From the NCBI RefSeq assembly GCF_963575615.1, contig NZ_CAUYTL010000001.1, positions 201,366 to 265,365 on the forward strand: a DNA stretch of 64,000 nucleotides, given 5' to 3'. Below the pieces are notes generated by a model. That model did no database searches. It was not told the DNA's origin and saw only the letters and a program-made list of their open reading frames with translations. The position numbers and the translations under genes were made by a program. Shown in pieces: positions 24,668-33,518 of this stretch (position 1 is its first letter; each line of letters opens with the position of its first letter). This DNA is from Listeria_A hofi (GTDB taxonomy: Bacteria > Bacillota > Bacilli > Lactobacillales > Listeriaceae).

Positions 24668-24874
24668 CTATTTTTTTAATGCTTGCCTTCTATTTTCATA
24701 TGTTATGCTTGTCATCGCGCCCTCTGAAATCATATTGTTTTCTTCCAAATCAAGCGTTTCTTTTTCCGCTTCAAAAGACTCTACTTTTTTCTGATGTAAC
24801 AAAATATATGTGATAATCCCGCTAATTACACCAATCGTTGTTCCCATTAACACCCAACATCTCTTGTCGCTCAC
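24668..24874 (-). CDS. Small single-span membrane protein
   Basis: 68 residues if started at the GTG at 24872-24874, which has AAAGGTGAGGG upstream; the longer frame from 24946 has no site. One membrane helix (about 7-27, WVLMGTTIGVISGIITYIL) is followed by an acidic helical tail (KVESFEAEKETLDLEE), so an N-out/C-in or tail-exposed anchor. The family is unrecognised. It lies among envelope-stress genes, consistent with an accessory membrane protein. Start uncertain. Confidence 0.6.
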   Translation of the reverse strand: MSDKRCWVLMGTTIGVISGIITYILLHQKKVESFEAEKETLDLEENNMISEGAMTSITYENRRQALKK

Positions 24875-24971
24875 TGTATCCCTCACCTTTCTAAGCGCTA
24901 TTCTTCTTCCTTTTCCCACTATATATGAAAATAAACCGTGTCCCACTAAAAGGCACGGTCTAATCTTATTT

Positions 24972-25430
24972 CTAAGCGATGAATGGATCTTTCGGCTTGC
25001 GGACGAAACTTAAAATTGCTGCAATAACGAGAAGTAACCCTGGTATAAAGCCTGCAACGACAAAGCCACCAATTGTTACGATAATTCCTCCAATTAAGAA
25101 CATGAAGCCGGCAAGAACAGGCTTTTTATTTCCCGTAATGCCAATTAAACCGATAACTAGTATAACGATAAAAACAAGCGTTGCGATTAAAGCTAGAATG
25201 GCATATGTATGTACCATATCTAATATTTGATTTGCGCTTGGCACATCCGCCACTGCAAGTCCTGCTTCCTCCACGCTTTGATAGTAATTTCTTGTGAAAG
25301 CATCTATTCCATCTGTAGTATTGGCTGCACTATCTAAAATAAAGCCTATCGCTGTGAAACCAACTAAAGTTACTAGTCCGAAAAGCATACCAATAACAGC
25401 TAAAACAACCTCTGCTGTACGTTTAATCAT
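24972..25430 (-). CDS. DUF4064-type membrane protein
   Basis: 152 residues from the second ATG, giving MIKRTAEVVLAVIGMLFGLV, the characteristic DUF4064 opening. Four membrane segments (about 7-30, 73-95, 103-118 and 121-140), and a polar extracellular loop between the first two (about 31-68) with TDGIDAFTRNYYQ. The function is unknown; the family is common in Bacilli next to stress genes. GAGGGA lies 10 nt upstream, and a strong promoter is at 25468-25496. Confidence 0.78.
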   Translation of the reverse strand: MIKRTAEVVLAVIGMLFGLVTLVGFTAIGFILDSAANTTDGIDAFTRNYYQSVEEAGLAVADVPSANQILDMVHTYAILALIATLVFIVILVIGLIGITGNKKPVLAGFMFLIGGIIVTIGGFVVAGFIPGLLLVIAAILSFVRKPKDPFIA

Positions 25431-25467
25431 ATTATTCAATTCCCTCATTTCCTACACATTTGTTTTT

Positions 25468-25496
25468 AGTATACTATAAAACAAGGCAACTGTAAA
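25468..25496 (-). promoter_or_regulatory. Promoter of the DUF4064 gene
   Basis: TTTACA (25491-25496), 17-nt spacer, TATACT (25468-25473) on the minus strand; each hexamer is one base from consensus. Confidence 0.7.
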
Positions 25497-25595
25497 AATA
25501 AAGATGTAAGTTTTGCGGTATAGCAGATGCGTTTTTTCGAAAAAACTTGTATACTTTATAAAGATATTGTTATTTTAGAAAAGAGGATTTGCTCT

Positions 25596-26432
25596 ATGTG
25601 GAAAAAAAGTTTATGGATGGGACTACTATCAGCGATTTTCGTTGTAGCTGCGATACTGTTATTGATTCAATTGAATGGGGCGCATCGCGAGGTGAGTCAA
25701 AGCGCAACACCTACCATATTTATTCATGGTTATCGCGGAACAGATAGGTCGCTTCATGGTATGATTCGCCGTTTTGATCAACAATACGACTGGGCAACGG
25801 ATGCTTTAACTGTTAAGGTTAGTCCAACTGGTGATATTTCTGTGAAAGGCTCATATGACGAGAAACGAGCTGATAATCCACTGATTAATGTTGTTTTTGC
25901 TGATAACCGCGCTACTGTGACACAGCAATCTTTATGGACAAAAAAAGTGATGCGTTATTTGCAAGACCATTATAATGTGACAAAATTTAATGCGGTGGGG
26001 CATTCGATGGGTGGCGGTGCTTGGGTTTCTTATCTAGCTTCCTATGCCAATAAACCAGACTATCCAGAGGTGCAGAAGATTGTCTTTTTAGCGGTTCCTT
26101 TTTATCCGGAAGAGTACGTGAATGGTGATCAAGAAGTTGATTTGATTAATGCAAATGCTATCCATACTAAATTCGCGAAACAAATGGAACAGAGGTTAAA
26201 GAGTACAACAGAAATTATGATTATTGGTGGGAATTTGGAAGATGGCTCAAATAGCGATGGCGAAGTTAAGATTGATAGTGTCATGTACGGCAAAGAGTTA
26301 TTTAAGAACCAATATGTTGAAGCTCATACGCTGACAGGGCCCACCGCAAAACATAGTAATATGCATGAATTACCCGTAGTTGATCAATATGTTGCAAAAT
26401 TTTTATGGGGTTTTAAGGAGTCGACAATATGA
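25596..26432 (+). CDS. DUF915 alpha/beta hydrolase, membrane-anchored (copy 1)
   Basis: 278 residues from the ATG at 25596 with GAGG 9 nt upstream. N-terminal membrane anchor (about 5-26), then TPTIFIHGYRGTDRSLHGMI (oxyanion region) and NAVGHSMGGGAWVSYL with the nucleophile Ser (about 131), an Asp in the NLEDGSNSDGEV loop, and a late His in AKHSNMHELP. This is the DUF915 group of cell-surface lipase-like hydrolases; the substrate is unknown. It overlaps a paralogue by 4 nt. Confidence 0.88.
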   Translation: MWKKSLWMGLLSAIFVVAAILLLIQLNGAHREVSQSATPTIFIHGYRGTDRSLHGMIRRFDQQYDWATDALTVKVSPTGDISVKGSYDEKRADNPLINVVFADNRATVTQQSLWTKKVMRYLQDHYNVTKFNAVGHSMGGGAWVSYLASYANKPDYPEVQKIVFLAVPFYPEEYVNGDQEVDLINANAIHTKFAKQMEQRLKSTTEIMIIGGNLEDGSNSDGEVKIDSVMYGKELFKNQYVEAHTLTGPTAKHSNMHELPVVDQYVAKFLWGFKESTI

Positions 26433-27310
26433 AAAGAATTTTAATAGCCTTTAGTATCTTAGCAGTCTTCGCGATTGGTTTTGGCTTTATTTTTGCCACG
26501 CATGATGCGACGGAAAAAGAAACTACTACAACGAGTGAGATTAAGAAAACAACAACGGAAGGTACAGCTACCAAAGTGAAGAGTATTGATACACCAACGC
26601 TATTTTTGCATGGTTATGCTGGAACGAAAAATTCGCTTGGTCATATGATGGATCGTCTTTCTAGAAACGGCGATGCTACTCGGTCCCTTGTTCTATCAGT
26701 CTCTCCAGAAGGAAATGTGAAAGCTTCTGGGGATTGGGATAAATTCGCCACGAAACCGCTAATTCAAATCCTTTTTGAAGATAATAAAAGTTCATTGACC
26801 AATCAAACGATTTGGTTGCAAAATGTAATGCGTACACTTAAAAGTGAGTATCATATTCCTACGGTGAACGTTGTTGGGCATTCCATGGGTGGTGTCGACT
26901 GGGCGAGCTATTTAGAAGAAGCTAGCGATAAAACTGATTTTCCAACTGTGACAAAATTAGTTACAATCGGCGCTCCTTTTAACGGCTTGACTATTGGTGA
27001 AGATGGTACAACAGCTTACGATTTGACTGAAAATGGGCCTAAAACGAACACCGAACGCTATCAGAATTTTATTACAAACAAAAAAGCCATCCCTGCCACC
27101 CTACAAGTTCTAAATATTGCTGGGGATGTTGAAGATGGTACAAAAAGTGATACGAGTGTTTCCCTAGCGAGCGCTTTGTCTGGAAAATTTATTTTTGATC
27201 AAGTTGCTAGCTATAAAGAAATGGTTTTTACGGGAGCAAAGGCACAGCATAGCAAGCTCCACGAAAATAAAGATGTCGATGCTGCTGTAAAAGAATTTCT
27301 TTGGTCATAA
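26429..27310 (+). CDS. DUF915 alpha/beta hydrolase, membrane-anchored (copy 2)
   Basis: 293 residues: N-terminal anchor (about 4-22), a Thr/Lys-rich linker, TPTLFLHGYAGTKNSLGHMM, VNVVGHSMGGVDWASYL with the nucleophile Ser (about 155), the loop GDVEDGTKSDTSVS and the late His in AQHSKLHENKD. The same order of motifs as the upstream gene shows a tandem duplication with considerable divergence. The ATGA overlap couples them. Both catalytic domains would be outside the membrane. Acts presumably on lipid or wall-derived esters; unproven. Confidence 0.88.
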   Translation: MKRILIAFSILAVFAIGFGFIFATHDATEKETTTTSEIKKTTTEGTATKVKSIDTPTLFLHGYAGTKNSLGHMMDRLSRNGDATRSLVLSVSPEGNVKASGDWDKFATKPLIQILFEDNKSSLTNQTIWLQNVMRTLKSEYHIPTVNVVGHSMGGVDWASYLEEASDKTDFPTVTKLVTIGAPFNGLTIGEDGTTAYDLTENGPKTNTERYQNFITNKKAIPATLQVLNIAGDVEDGTKSDTSVSLASALSGKFIFDQVASYKEMVFTGAKAQHSKLHENKDVDAAVKEFLWS

Positions 27311-27357
27311 AAATAGGCGCCCTATCCATTAACAGGATGAGGCGCCTATTTTTATTT
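27309..27357. terminator. Bidirectional terminator, DUF915 pair / AI-2E permease
   Basis: AATAGGCGCC (27312-27321) and GGCGCCTATT (27341-27350) with inner CCT/AGG pairing, then TTTATTTTG; it serves two convergent genes. Confidence 0.9.
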
Positions 27358-28404
27358 TGTTTTTTTCTTAAAGCCCCAGAAACTTCGGCTTTTTATTTCG
27401 GCCTGATCTCCTTTTACGCCTAATACATCGAATAGGAATACAACAATTGGAATACCAACGATTAAGCCCCAGACACCAAAGAAATGCTCAGAAAAAATCA
27501 GGATGATAAACGTATAGAAAACTGGTAAATCCGTTTTTGATGACATCAGCTTCGGGTTTAAGATATAGGTTTCAATCGAATGCACGATGACGATAGTGAT
27601 TAATATGATAAATACATCGGTAATACCACCTACAGAATACGCAATAATTGAAAGCGGGATACATGAAATAATCACGCCTGCGACAGGGATAAGTCCGAGC
27701 AAGAATACCATAATGGACAAAGTTAATACTTGCGGGAATCCCATCGCAATTAAAGCAATCGTTGTAAGTACAGTATTTACGATTGCAATCAAGAACTGAG
27801 CTTCTAAAACAACACCGAATGTCCCAACAAATTTCTTACCAAAATAAGCAATTTCGCGAAATACTGCTCCCAACTTACTCGTTAAGAACTTGCTAGAAAA
27901 ATGAACGACGCGCTCTTGTTCTAGAGAAAAGAACAAGCTCAGTATTAGCGACATAAAGAAAGCAATACCTATGCTTCCAATTCCACTTAACGATCCAATG
28001 ACGAATTTCAGACCTGAATTAATGTATGCTTTGACGTTTGAATCATTAAATAGGTGCATAACATACTTGATGAAATCATTGTTTCCTGGGTTATTGTAGA
28101 ATTTCATCACACCGTTGAAGGTAGATACAATTTGCTGAATGATAATCGGCAAATAGTGAGTAAATGCGATATACAAGAAAATGACAATCAATATGTACAG
28201 CACAATAACAATGAATTTCCTAGGAATTCGCACCCAGCGTAAAATCACTTTTTCGAGGCGCGTAATTAAAAAGGTGAAAATAAAAGTCAGTAAAATCAAG
28301 TTTATCATGCTTCTCACTAAATAGAGCACAAAAATGAGGAGCGCAAAAATAAGAACTCGTTGTAATCCTGTGTTTAATTTAAATTTCTCCCATAGTTCTT
28401 CCAT
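27352..28404 (-). CDS. AI-2E family transporter (UPF0118)
   Basis: 350 residues from the ATG at 28404 with GGAG 8 nt upstream. Seven or eight membrane helices: a paired set near the N-terminus (about 15-75), a soluble-looking segment (about 90-140), then helices from 145 onward. The family signature PVAGVIISCIPLSIIAY and a glycine-rich VWGLIVGIPIVVFLFD end are visible. Members export diverse solutes or Na+ in exchange for H+; B. subtilis YtvI and YueF are comparable. The substrate cannot be predicted. Monocistronic. Confidence 0.87.
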   Translation of the reverse strand: MEELWEKFKLNTGLQRVLIFALLIFVLYLVRSMINLILLTFIFTFLITRLEKVILRWVRIPRKFIVIVLYILIVIFLYIAFTHYLPIIIQQIVSTFNGVMKFYNNPGNNDFIKYVMHLFNDSNVKAYINSGLKFVIGSLSGIGSIGIAFFMSLILSLFFSLEQERVVHFSSKFLTSKLGAVFREIAYFGKKFVGTFGVVLEAQFLIAIVNTVLTTIALIAMGFPQVLTLSIMVFLLGLIPVAGVIISCIPLSIIAYSVGGITDVFIILITIVIVHSIETYILNPKLMSSKTDLPVFYTFIILIFSEHFFGVWGLIVGIPIVVFLFDVLGVKGDQAEIKSRSFWGFKKKTK

Positions 28405-28512
28405 CGAACTCACTCCAATCGTTTCTTATTCTTAATTCTAGCATATTTTTAAATGTTACGAAAAATTTAATCATACTTTCTATAAAAAAATCGAAAAAAA
28501 CTGCTTTGAGGG

Positions 28513-28541
28513 TTTACTTTTGTCTAAAAAAGTTGTAATAT
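28513..28541 (+). promoter_or_regulatory. Probable promoter of the GntR-MFS operon
   Basis: TTTACT (28513-28518), 17-nt spacer, TAATAT (28536-28541), about 45 nt before the GntR start. A TTTGTC...GTTGTAA stretch between the boxes may hold an operator but is not a clear palindrome. Confidence 0.5.
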
Positions 28542-28585
28542 ACCCTATGAACCAATCATCCTACCTTTGAAGGAGTGTGTTATTG

Positions 28586-29266
28586 ATGATACAAAAATTA
28601 CAAAAGAAATCATTAGTAGAACAAGTTGCTAACCAGATTCAAGAGATGATTCAAGAAGGCGTTTGGCAAATTGGTGGTCGCTTACCTAATGAGGCAGATT
28701 TAATGGAGCAGTTTGGCGTCAGTCGAAATACGTTACGAGAAGCAATTCGCGCTCTAGTACATGTCGGGTTACTCGAAGTAAAGCAAGGTGACGGAACATT
28801 CGTAATAGCTACGAGTGAACTGAATGCGGTGTTACAGAATAGAATTCAAAAAGCAACCGTACTTGAAATCTTAGAAATGCGACATGCACTCGATCGTGAG
28901 GCAGTTTCTCTTGCTTGTTTAAGAAGAACAGAGAATGACTTGAAGCGAATGGTAGAATATCGTAATCAGTGCTTGCAATTCACAGCGGAGAATAATTTGG
29001 AGAAGTTTGTGGAAGCAGATTGGCAACTACATCAGGCAATTGCAGCTGCTTCTTACAACCCACTTTTGATTGATATGTATGCGCATTTGTTTGAAGAAAT
29101 TCAGATGTCAATTACGAGTACTACGGAGATGAATGATGCGAATGGGGCTGGCCATAAAGATTTGATTCTAGCCATTCAAAATCAGGATGCAGCCTCTGCT
29201 GTTCATTGTGTAGATATGTATATTTCGCACTTTAAACAGATTATTCTTCCAAAGAATGGAGAGTGA
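28586..29266 (+). CDS. FadR-type GntR-family regulator
   Basis: 226 residues from the ATG at 28586 with AAGGAG upstream. GntR winged helix (about 8-72) with LPNEADLMEQFGVSRNTLREAIRAL, then an all-helical FCD ligand domain (about 90-220) in which EMRHALDREAVSLA and the metal-binding Asp/His positions (DWQLHQAIAAAS, GAGHKDLILAI, HCVDMYISHF) are recognisable. Such FCD domains bind small organic acids with a metal. The MFS gene starts 4 nt after its stop, so it probably controls that exporter and itself. Confidence 0.88.
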   Translation: MIQKLQKKSLVEQVANQIQEMIQEGVWQIGGRLPNEADLMEQFGVSRNTLREAIRALVHVGLLEVKQGDGTFVIATSELNAVLQNRIQKATVLEILEMRHALDREAVSLACLRRTENDLKRMVEYRNQCLQFTAENNLEKFVEADWQLHQAIAAASYNPLLIDMYAHLFEEIQMSITSTTEMNDANGAGHKDLILAIQNQDAASAVHCVDMYISHFKQIILPKNGE

Positions 29267-29270
29267 AATA

Positions 29271-30473
29271 ATGGACAAAGAAAAAAAACTAGCTAGGAAT
29301 CGAATCGTATTAGTCATTGGTATTTTACTAGTGGCTGCCAACTTGCGAGCTCCGATTACAGCTCTCAGCCCATTGTTTAACTATGTTCGTGTGGATTTAT
29401 CTCTATCTAACACGATGACTGGGTTTTTAACGACATTACCACTTCTCGCGTTTGCTGTGCTATCTCCTTTTGTATCTAAACTGGCGTACCGATGGGGTAT
29501 GGAGCTTATTGTCTTTTTCGCAGCGTGTTTGATGGTTATTGGTAGTATCATTCGCCCTTTCGGAGGAATTCCATTACTTTTATTCGGAACGCTTTTAATC
29601 GGACTTGCTATTGCAGTCGGAAATGTATTATTACCTAGTCTAATCAAAAAAGAATTCCCATTTAAAATGGGATTGATGACTGGGATGTATTCGATTTCGA
29701 TGAATGTATGTGCTATGCTAGCTTCTGGTTTGAGTGTGCCAATTGCCGTCAAATCAGGTTTTGGTTGGCAAGGCGCACTTCTCGTTTGGTCCGCATTTGC
29801 TATTATTGCTCTTCTTTTTTGGCTACCGCAACTGAAATATAATCAGAAAACCTTTCCAAATTCTGTTTCACAACAACCTAAGCAGAATATATGGACCTCT
29901 CCACTAGCTTGGAAAATCACACTATTTATGGGCATGCAGTCAACTCTATTCTATGTTATGGTAGCTTGGTTACCGACGCTATTGATTAGCCAAGGTATGG
30001 ACAGTACACAGGCTGGCTTTATGTTATCATTGTTCCAGCTTGGTATTATTCCGTTCACTTTCATCGTACCAATAATTGCCAGCAAAATGAAAACGCAACG
30101 GCCTATCGTTACTATTTTGACGGTGTTACTACTTTCCGGGACGGCTGGGCTATTATTCGGATCAGGTCATGTTTGGCTTATCGGCACATCCGTATTCATG
30201 ATGGGAGTTGCCTCCGGAACAGCATTTAGCGTTTGTATGATGTTCTTTAGTTTACGCACATCCACCGCAACTGAAGCTGCCGATTTATCTGGTATGGCAC
30301 AATCCATTGGCTACTTACTTGCCGCAACTGGTCCAACACTGTTTGGTGCAATCCATGATATGACGGCTAGTTATACAATTCCTCTTGTCATTATAGTCGT
30401 AGCTGCAATATTATTATTTATTACAGGAATGGATGCTGGCCGTGACAAAAAAGTATTTGGACACAGGAAATAA
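29271..30473 (+). CDS. CynX/NimT-type major facilitator
   Basis: 400 residues from the ATG at 29271 with GGAGAG upstream, and 12 membrane helices. The first helix region VAANLRAPITALSPL is the marker of the CynX/NimT (cyanate/2-nitroimidazole) MFS group; the middle loop (about 190-210) is short and hydrophilic. Substrates of relatives range from cyanate to 2-nitroimidazole efflux, so the solute here is unknown. It forms a two-gene operon with the FCD-type GntR regulator, ending at a hairpin. Confidence 0.85.
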   Translation: MDKEKKLARNRIVLVIGILLVAANLRAPITALSPLFNYVRVDLSLSNTMTGFLTTLPLLAFAVLSPFVSKLAYRWGMELIVFFAACLMVIGSIIRPFGGIPLLLFGTLLIGLAIAVGNVLLPSLIKKEFPFKMGLMTGMYSISMNVCAMLASGLSVPIAVKSGFGWQGALLVWSAFAIIALLFWLPQLKYNQKTFPNSVSQQPKQNIWTSPLAWKITLFMGMQSTLFYVMVAWLPTLLISQGMDSTQAGFMLSLFQLGIIPFTFIVPIIASKMKTQRPIVTILTVLLLSGTAGLLFGSGHVWLIGTSVFMMGVASGTAFSVCMMFFSLRTSTATEAADLSGMAQSIGYLLAATGPTLFGAIHDMTASYTIPLVIIVVAAILLFITGMDAGRDKKVFGHRK

Positions 30474-30515
30474 AAAGGCAATTTCAGCGTAAAAGCTAAA
30501 ACTGCCTCCTTCTTT
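30474..30515. terminator. Bidirectional terminator, MFS / oligopeptide-binding gene
   Basis: GGCAATTTCAGC pairs with GCTAAAACTGCC (one mismatch), with an A-run to the left and TTCTTTATTTT to the right, between convergent stops. Confidence 0.75.
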
Positions 30516-32151
30516 ATTTTTGGATGTATGCCCATCTGAAGCTATAAGGTGCTCCAAAAAGATGCTTCACTACGCCTTTTACATACGGTTTTTCAAGAAC
30601 TGCTGTGGCGTTTTGGTAAAGTGGTGCAATGGCTGCATCGTCATCTAATAGAACTTTTTCTGTTTGAAGCATTGCTTGCCAACGAGCTTCTGGATCTGTT
30701 GCGAGCGTTGTACTAATATCCGTTGTTAGTTTGTCGTAAGTCGGGCTAGAATAGCTCATGTTGTTATAATTGTTGTCTGTCTGCCAACTTGCGATGTAGG
30801 TCATTGGATCTTTGTATGCAGGTGCCCAGCGTGAAAGTTGGACGGTGTAATCTTGTTCTTTATCAAGTGCTAGCCTGTTTTTATAAGGTACAGTTTTAAG
30901 ATTGATTTTTAGACCAGGAAGATTTGTTTCTAGTTCGCTTTGGATGAATTCTAATGTTTTCTTAGCAAATTCTTGATCGTCTCCTACTAACTCAAGTGTA
31001 ATTTCATTTTTACCGAGTTGTTGTTTCGCTTTGGCAAAATGAGCTTTGGCCTCTGCAACGTTATAAGCCAAGTGGTCGCCGCTATCTTCACGGAAGTCTT
31101 TTCCTGTTTTCGGATTTTGGGCAAAACCGTTTGGAATTTCGCCGTTAATTGCTGTTGCCCCATTTGCAATCACTGTATCTGCCAGCGCTTCTTTATTAAT
31201 GGCTTTGGCGATTGCTTTTCGTAATTCGACATTCGCAACATCCGGCTGTTTTTGATTGAATTTTAGCCAATAGACATAGGAATCGGGTTCTGCGACGAAT
31301 TCTTTATTATCTTTGTATTGGCTCGCATAGTCACCGGTTAATGGTGCACGATCTACTTTCCCAGTGTTGTAAAGATTGACTGCTGAACCTGGTTCTTTAG
31401 CAACTTCGACATCGATACGATCTAGTTTGACATTTTTCTTATCCCAGTAGTTATCGTTTTTGATAAAACTCCAGCTTTTACTTGTTCCTGACCAGTCCGC
31501 CATCGTGAATGGACCATTGTATAGTAAATGATCGGAATCTTTGGCGAAATCTTTACCTTCTTTTGTCACGTAAGCTTCCTTTTGTGGATAAAACGGACCA
31601 AATGTAAGTAGTGAATTGAAATATGGTACAGCTTGTGTTAGCTGGATTTCAATTGTTTTATCATCTAGTGCTTTTACGCCTAGTTCTTTTGGATCTTTTT
31701 TACCATCAATGATATCGCTAGCATTGGCAACGACATCTCGATATAGGAAAGAATACTGGGCGCCTGATTTCGGATTGACTACTTTGCGCCAAGCATAGAT
31801 AAAATCGTCGGCTGTAAGGTCTGAACCATCCGACCATTTAGCTGTATCACGAATTTTGATTGTATATGTTTTTTGATCCTTGCTTATTTCTGGCATTGCC
31901 TCAGCTGCAGCTGGTATGATTTGATCGTTTTTGTCGAGCGTGTATAGGCCTTCAAAAACTTGATTCATCGCGGTGAAGCTAACGCCATCTGTAGCAAGTG
32001 AAGTATCCATGAGTGGAATTTCAGTGGATTCGATAACACGCAGAACCTGTTTGTCTGATGCATCGCTTGCCGTATCCTTTCCTCCACCACATGCTGCTAA
32101 TACAAGCATGCTAGCAATTAAAATAAGACCAATAATATAGTTTTTTTTCAT
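30514..32151 (-). CDS. Oligopeptide ABC transporter substrate-binding lipoprotein
   Basis: 545 residues. A signal peptide with lipobox LAAC at about 18-21 makes it a lipoprotein tethered outside the membrane. SBP_bac_5 family: SGAQYSFLYRDVVANA, WSDGSDLTADDFIYAWR and the late YNNMSYSSPTYDKL mark the OppA group. It collects oligopeptides for an Opp-type permease; no permease or ATPase genes are adjacent, so it is an orphan binding protein that would share a distant transporter. AGGGGAG precedes the ATG. Confidence 0.9.
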   Translation of the reverse strand: MKKNYIIGLILIASMLVLAACGGGKDTASDASDKQVLRVIESTEIPLMDTSLATDGVSFTAMNQVFEGLYTLDKNDQIIPAAAEAMPEISKDQKTYTIKIRDTAKWSDGSDLTADDFIYAWRKVVNPKSGAQYSFLYRDVVANASDIIDGKKDPKELGVKALDDKTIEIQLTQAVPYFNSLLTFGPFYPQKEAYVTKEGKDFAKDSDHLLYNGPFTMADWSGTSKSWSFIKNDNYWDKKNVKLDRIDVEVAKEPGSAVNLYNTGKVDRAPLTGDYASQYKDNKEFVAEPDSYVYWLKFNQKQPDVANVELRKAIAKAINKEALADTVIANGATAINGEIPNGFAQNPKTGKDFREDSGDHLAYNVAEAKAHFAKAKQQLGKNEITLELVGDDQEFAKKTLEFIQSELETNLPGLKINLKTVPYKNRLALDKEQDYTVQLSRWAPAYKDPMTYIASWQTDNNYNNMSYSSPTYDKLTTDISTTLATDPEARWQAMLQTEKVLLDDDAAIAPLYQNATAVLEKPYVKGVVKHLFGAPYSFRWAYIQK

Positions 32152-32259
32152 ATGTATAACTCCCCTTTTTTATGTGACTGTTTCTATCATACGACATTTT
32201 GGTGTAAAAATAAATACCTTTTTCTAAATTAATAGAATTATTATATAATGTTTATCACA

Positions 32260-32294
32260 TTAAAGGAGACAAGTATTAAGCTGTCTCCTTTTTT
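32260..32294 (-). terminator. Terminator after the met operon
   Basis: AAAGGAGACA (32262-32271) and TGTCTCCTTT (32282-32291). It lies 7-40 nt beyond the M20 stop; T-runs are present on both sides. Confidence 0.75.
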
Positions 32295-32300
32295 GATAGA

Positions 32301-33494
32301 CTAGATTGATTTTGATTCTTCATGTTCTTTCTTGATATCCGTTAGCAATGTTTCATTCGTGTAGAGCTCTAAAGCGGTTAATGCAAGGAGTTTTGCACCT
32401 TTGATTAGCGCTTCATCACCAGCAACCGATTTAGCGGCTTCGCGAAATTCTACAGTATGACCGACAAGATCGCTGGAGCCAATTTTGATATACGGATGAA
32501 TGGTTGGAATAACTTGGCTAATGTTTCCTGCATCTGTTGAACCAATACCGCGACTATCTGCAATAAGTGGTTCATCTAGCTGCTCAGCGATACGGGCGAA
32601 TAGGCGATTAAACTGCTTGTTAATTAAGAAATCATCGACACCATTTTGGATATTCGTTACTTTGAAAGCAGTACCCGTTTGAATCGCGGCACCTTCTGCA
32701 ACCTGAACCACGCGTTTAGTGATTTCATCAAGACGACGACGTTTATCAGCACGTGTGAAAAAGCGGGCACGAGCATAATCCGGAACAATATTAGGTGCTT
32801 GTCCTCCATCTAGAATAATGCCGTGAATCCGTACATCTGGGGTCACATGCTGGCGTAAAGCATTTACACCATTATAAAACTGAATTAAGCCGTCCAGAGC
32901 ATTGATCCCGTCCTCTGGGTTTGCTGCTGAATGTGCAGGTTTGCCAAAAAACTCGAATTCCAATACGTCTACAGCAAGCGATGGTGTTGTCAACGCGGAA
33001 TCACTGGAAGGATGAATCATAAGTGCAGCATCAATCCCTTTTAGAAGGTCATGCTTCACAAAACTTCCTTTAGCACTTCCGTTTGGCCCACCTTCTTCTG
33101 CTGGTGTCCCGAGTACAACTACCTCCCCGCCGATATCCTCAATAACTTCTGCAAGCGCGATGGCAGCGGCCACACTTGTCGTACCGATGATATTGTGCCC
33201 ACATGCATGACCAAGCCCAGGTAAAGCATCATATTCTGCTAAAAACGCAACCGTTGCGCCTTGTTTAGCTGCTTTTTTTCGAGCGAGGAAAGCCGTTTTG
33301 TGCCCTGCTACATCTAGCTCAACCGTGAAACCAGCTTTTTTAAGAATCGTTGCCAATTTTTCACTTGCATAAAATTCTTCGTTGCCGATTTCAGGATTAT
33401 CATGAATATCGTGACTTACACCAATATAGAAGTCTTGGTTCGCATCAATATTTGTTTCAATGACCTCAGACAATGTCAGTTTCGCTTGTACCAT
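32301..33494 (-). CDS. M20-family amidohydrolase, last gene of the SAM-controlled met operon
   Basis: 397 residues from the ATG at 33492-33494, with AAGGAGG upstream; a TTG two codons earlier is worse placed. Metal ligands and catalytic residues of M20D are visible: VSHDIHDNPEIGNEE, EYDALPGLGHACGHN, TPAEEGGPNGSA, MIHPSSDSA, and SDLVGHTVEF near the end. The dimerisation domain is about 190-300. It hydrolyses an N-acyl or amide bond of an amino-acid-like substrate. It starts 24 nt after metQ with no terminator between, so it is under the same SAM riboswitch; an N-acyl-methionine or methionine-containing substrate is a reasonable inference. Confidence 0.88.
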   Translation of the reverse strand: MVQAKLTLSEVIETNIDANQDFYIGVSHDIHDNPEIGNEEFYASEKLATILKKAGFTVELDVAGHKTAFLARKKAAKQGATVAFLAEYDALPGLGHACGHNIIGTTSVAAAIALAEVIEDIGGEVVVLGTPAEEGGPNGSAKGSFVKHDLLKGIDAALMIHPSSDSALTTPSLAVDVLEFEFFGKPAHSAANPEDGINALDGLIQFYNGVNALRQHVTPDVRIHGIILDGGQAPNIVPDYARARFFTRADKRRRLDEITKRVVQVAEGAAIQTGTAFKVTNIQNGVDDFLINKQFNRLFARIAEQLDEPLIADSRGIGSTDAGNISQVIPTIHPYIKIGSSDLVGHTVEFREAAKSVAGDEALIKGAKLLALTALELYTNETLLTDIKKEHEESKSI

Positions 33495-33518
33495 GTGCAA
33501 CGCCTCCTTATTTCAAAT

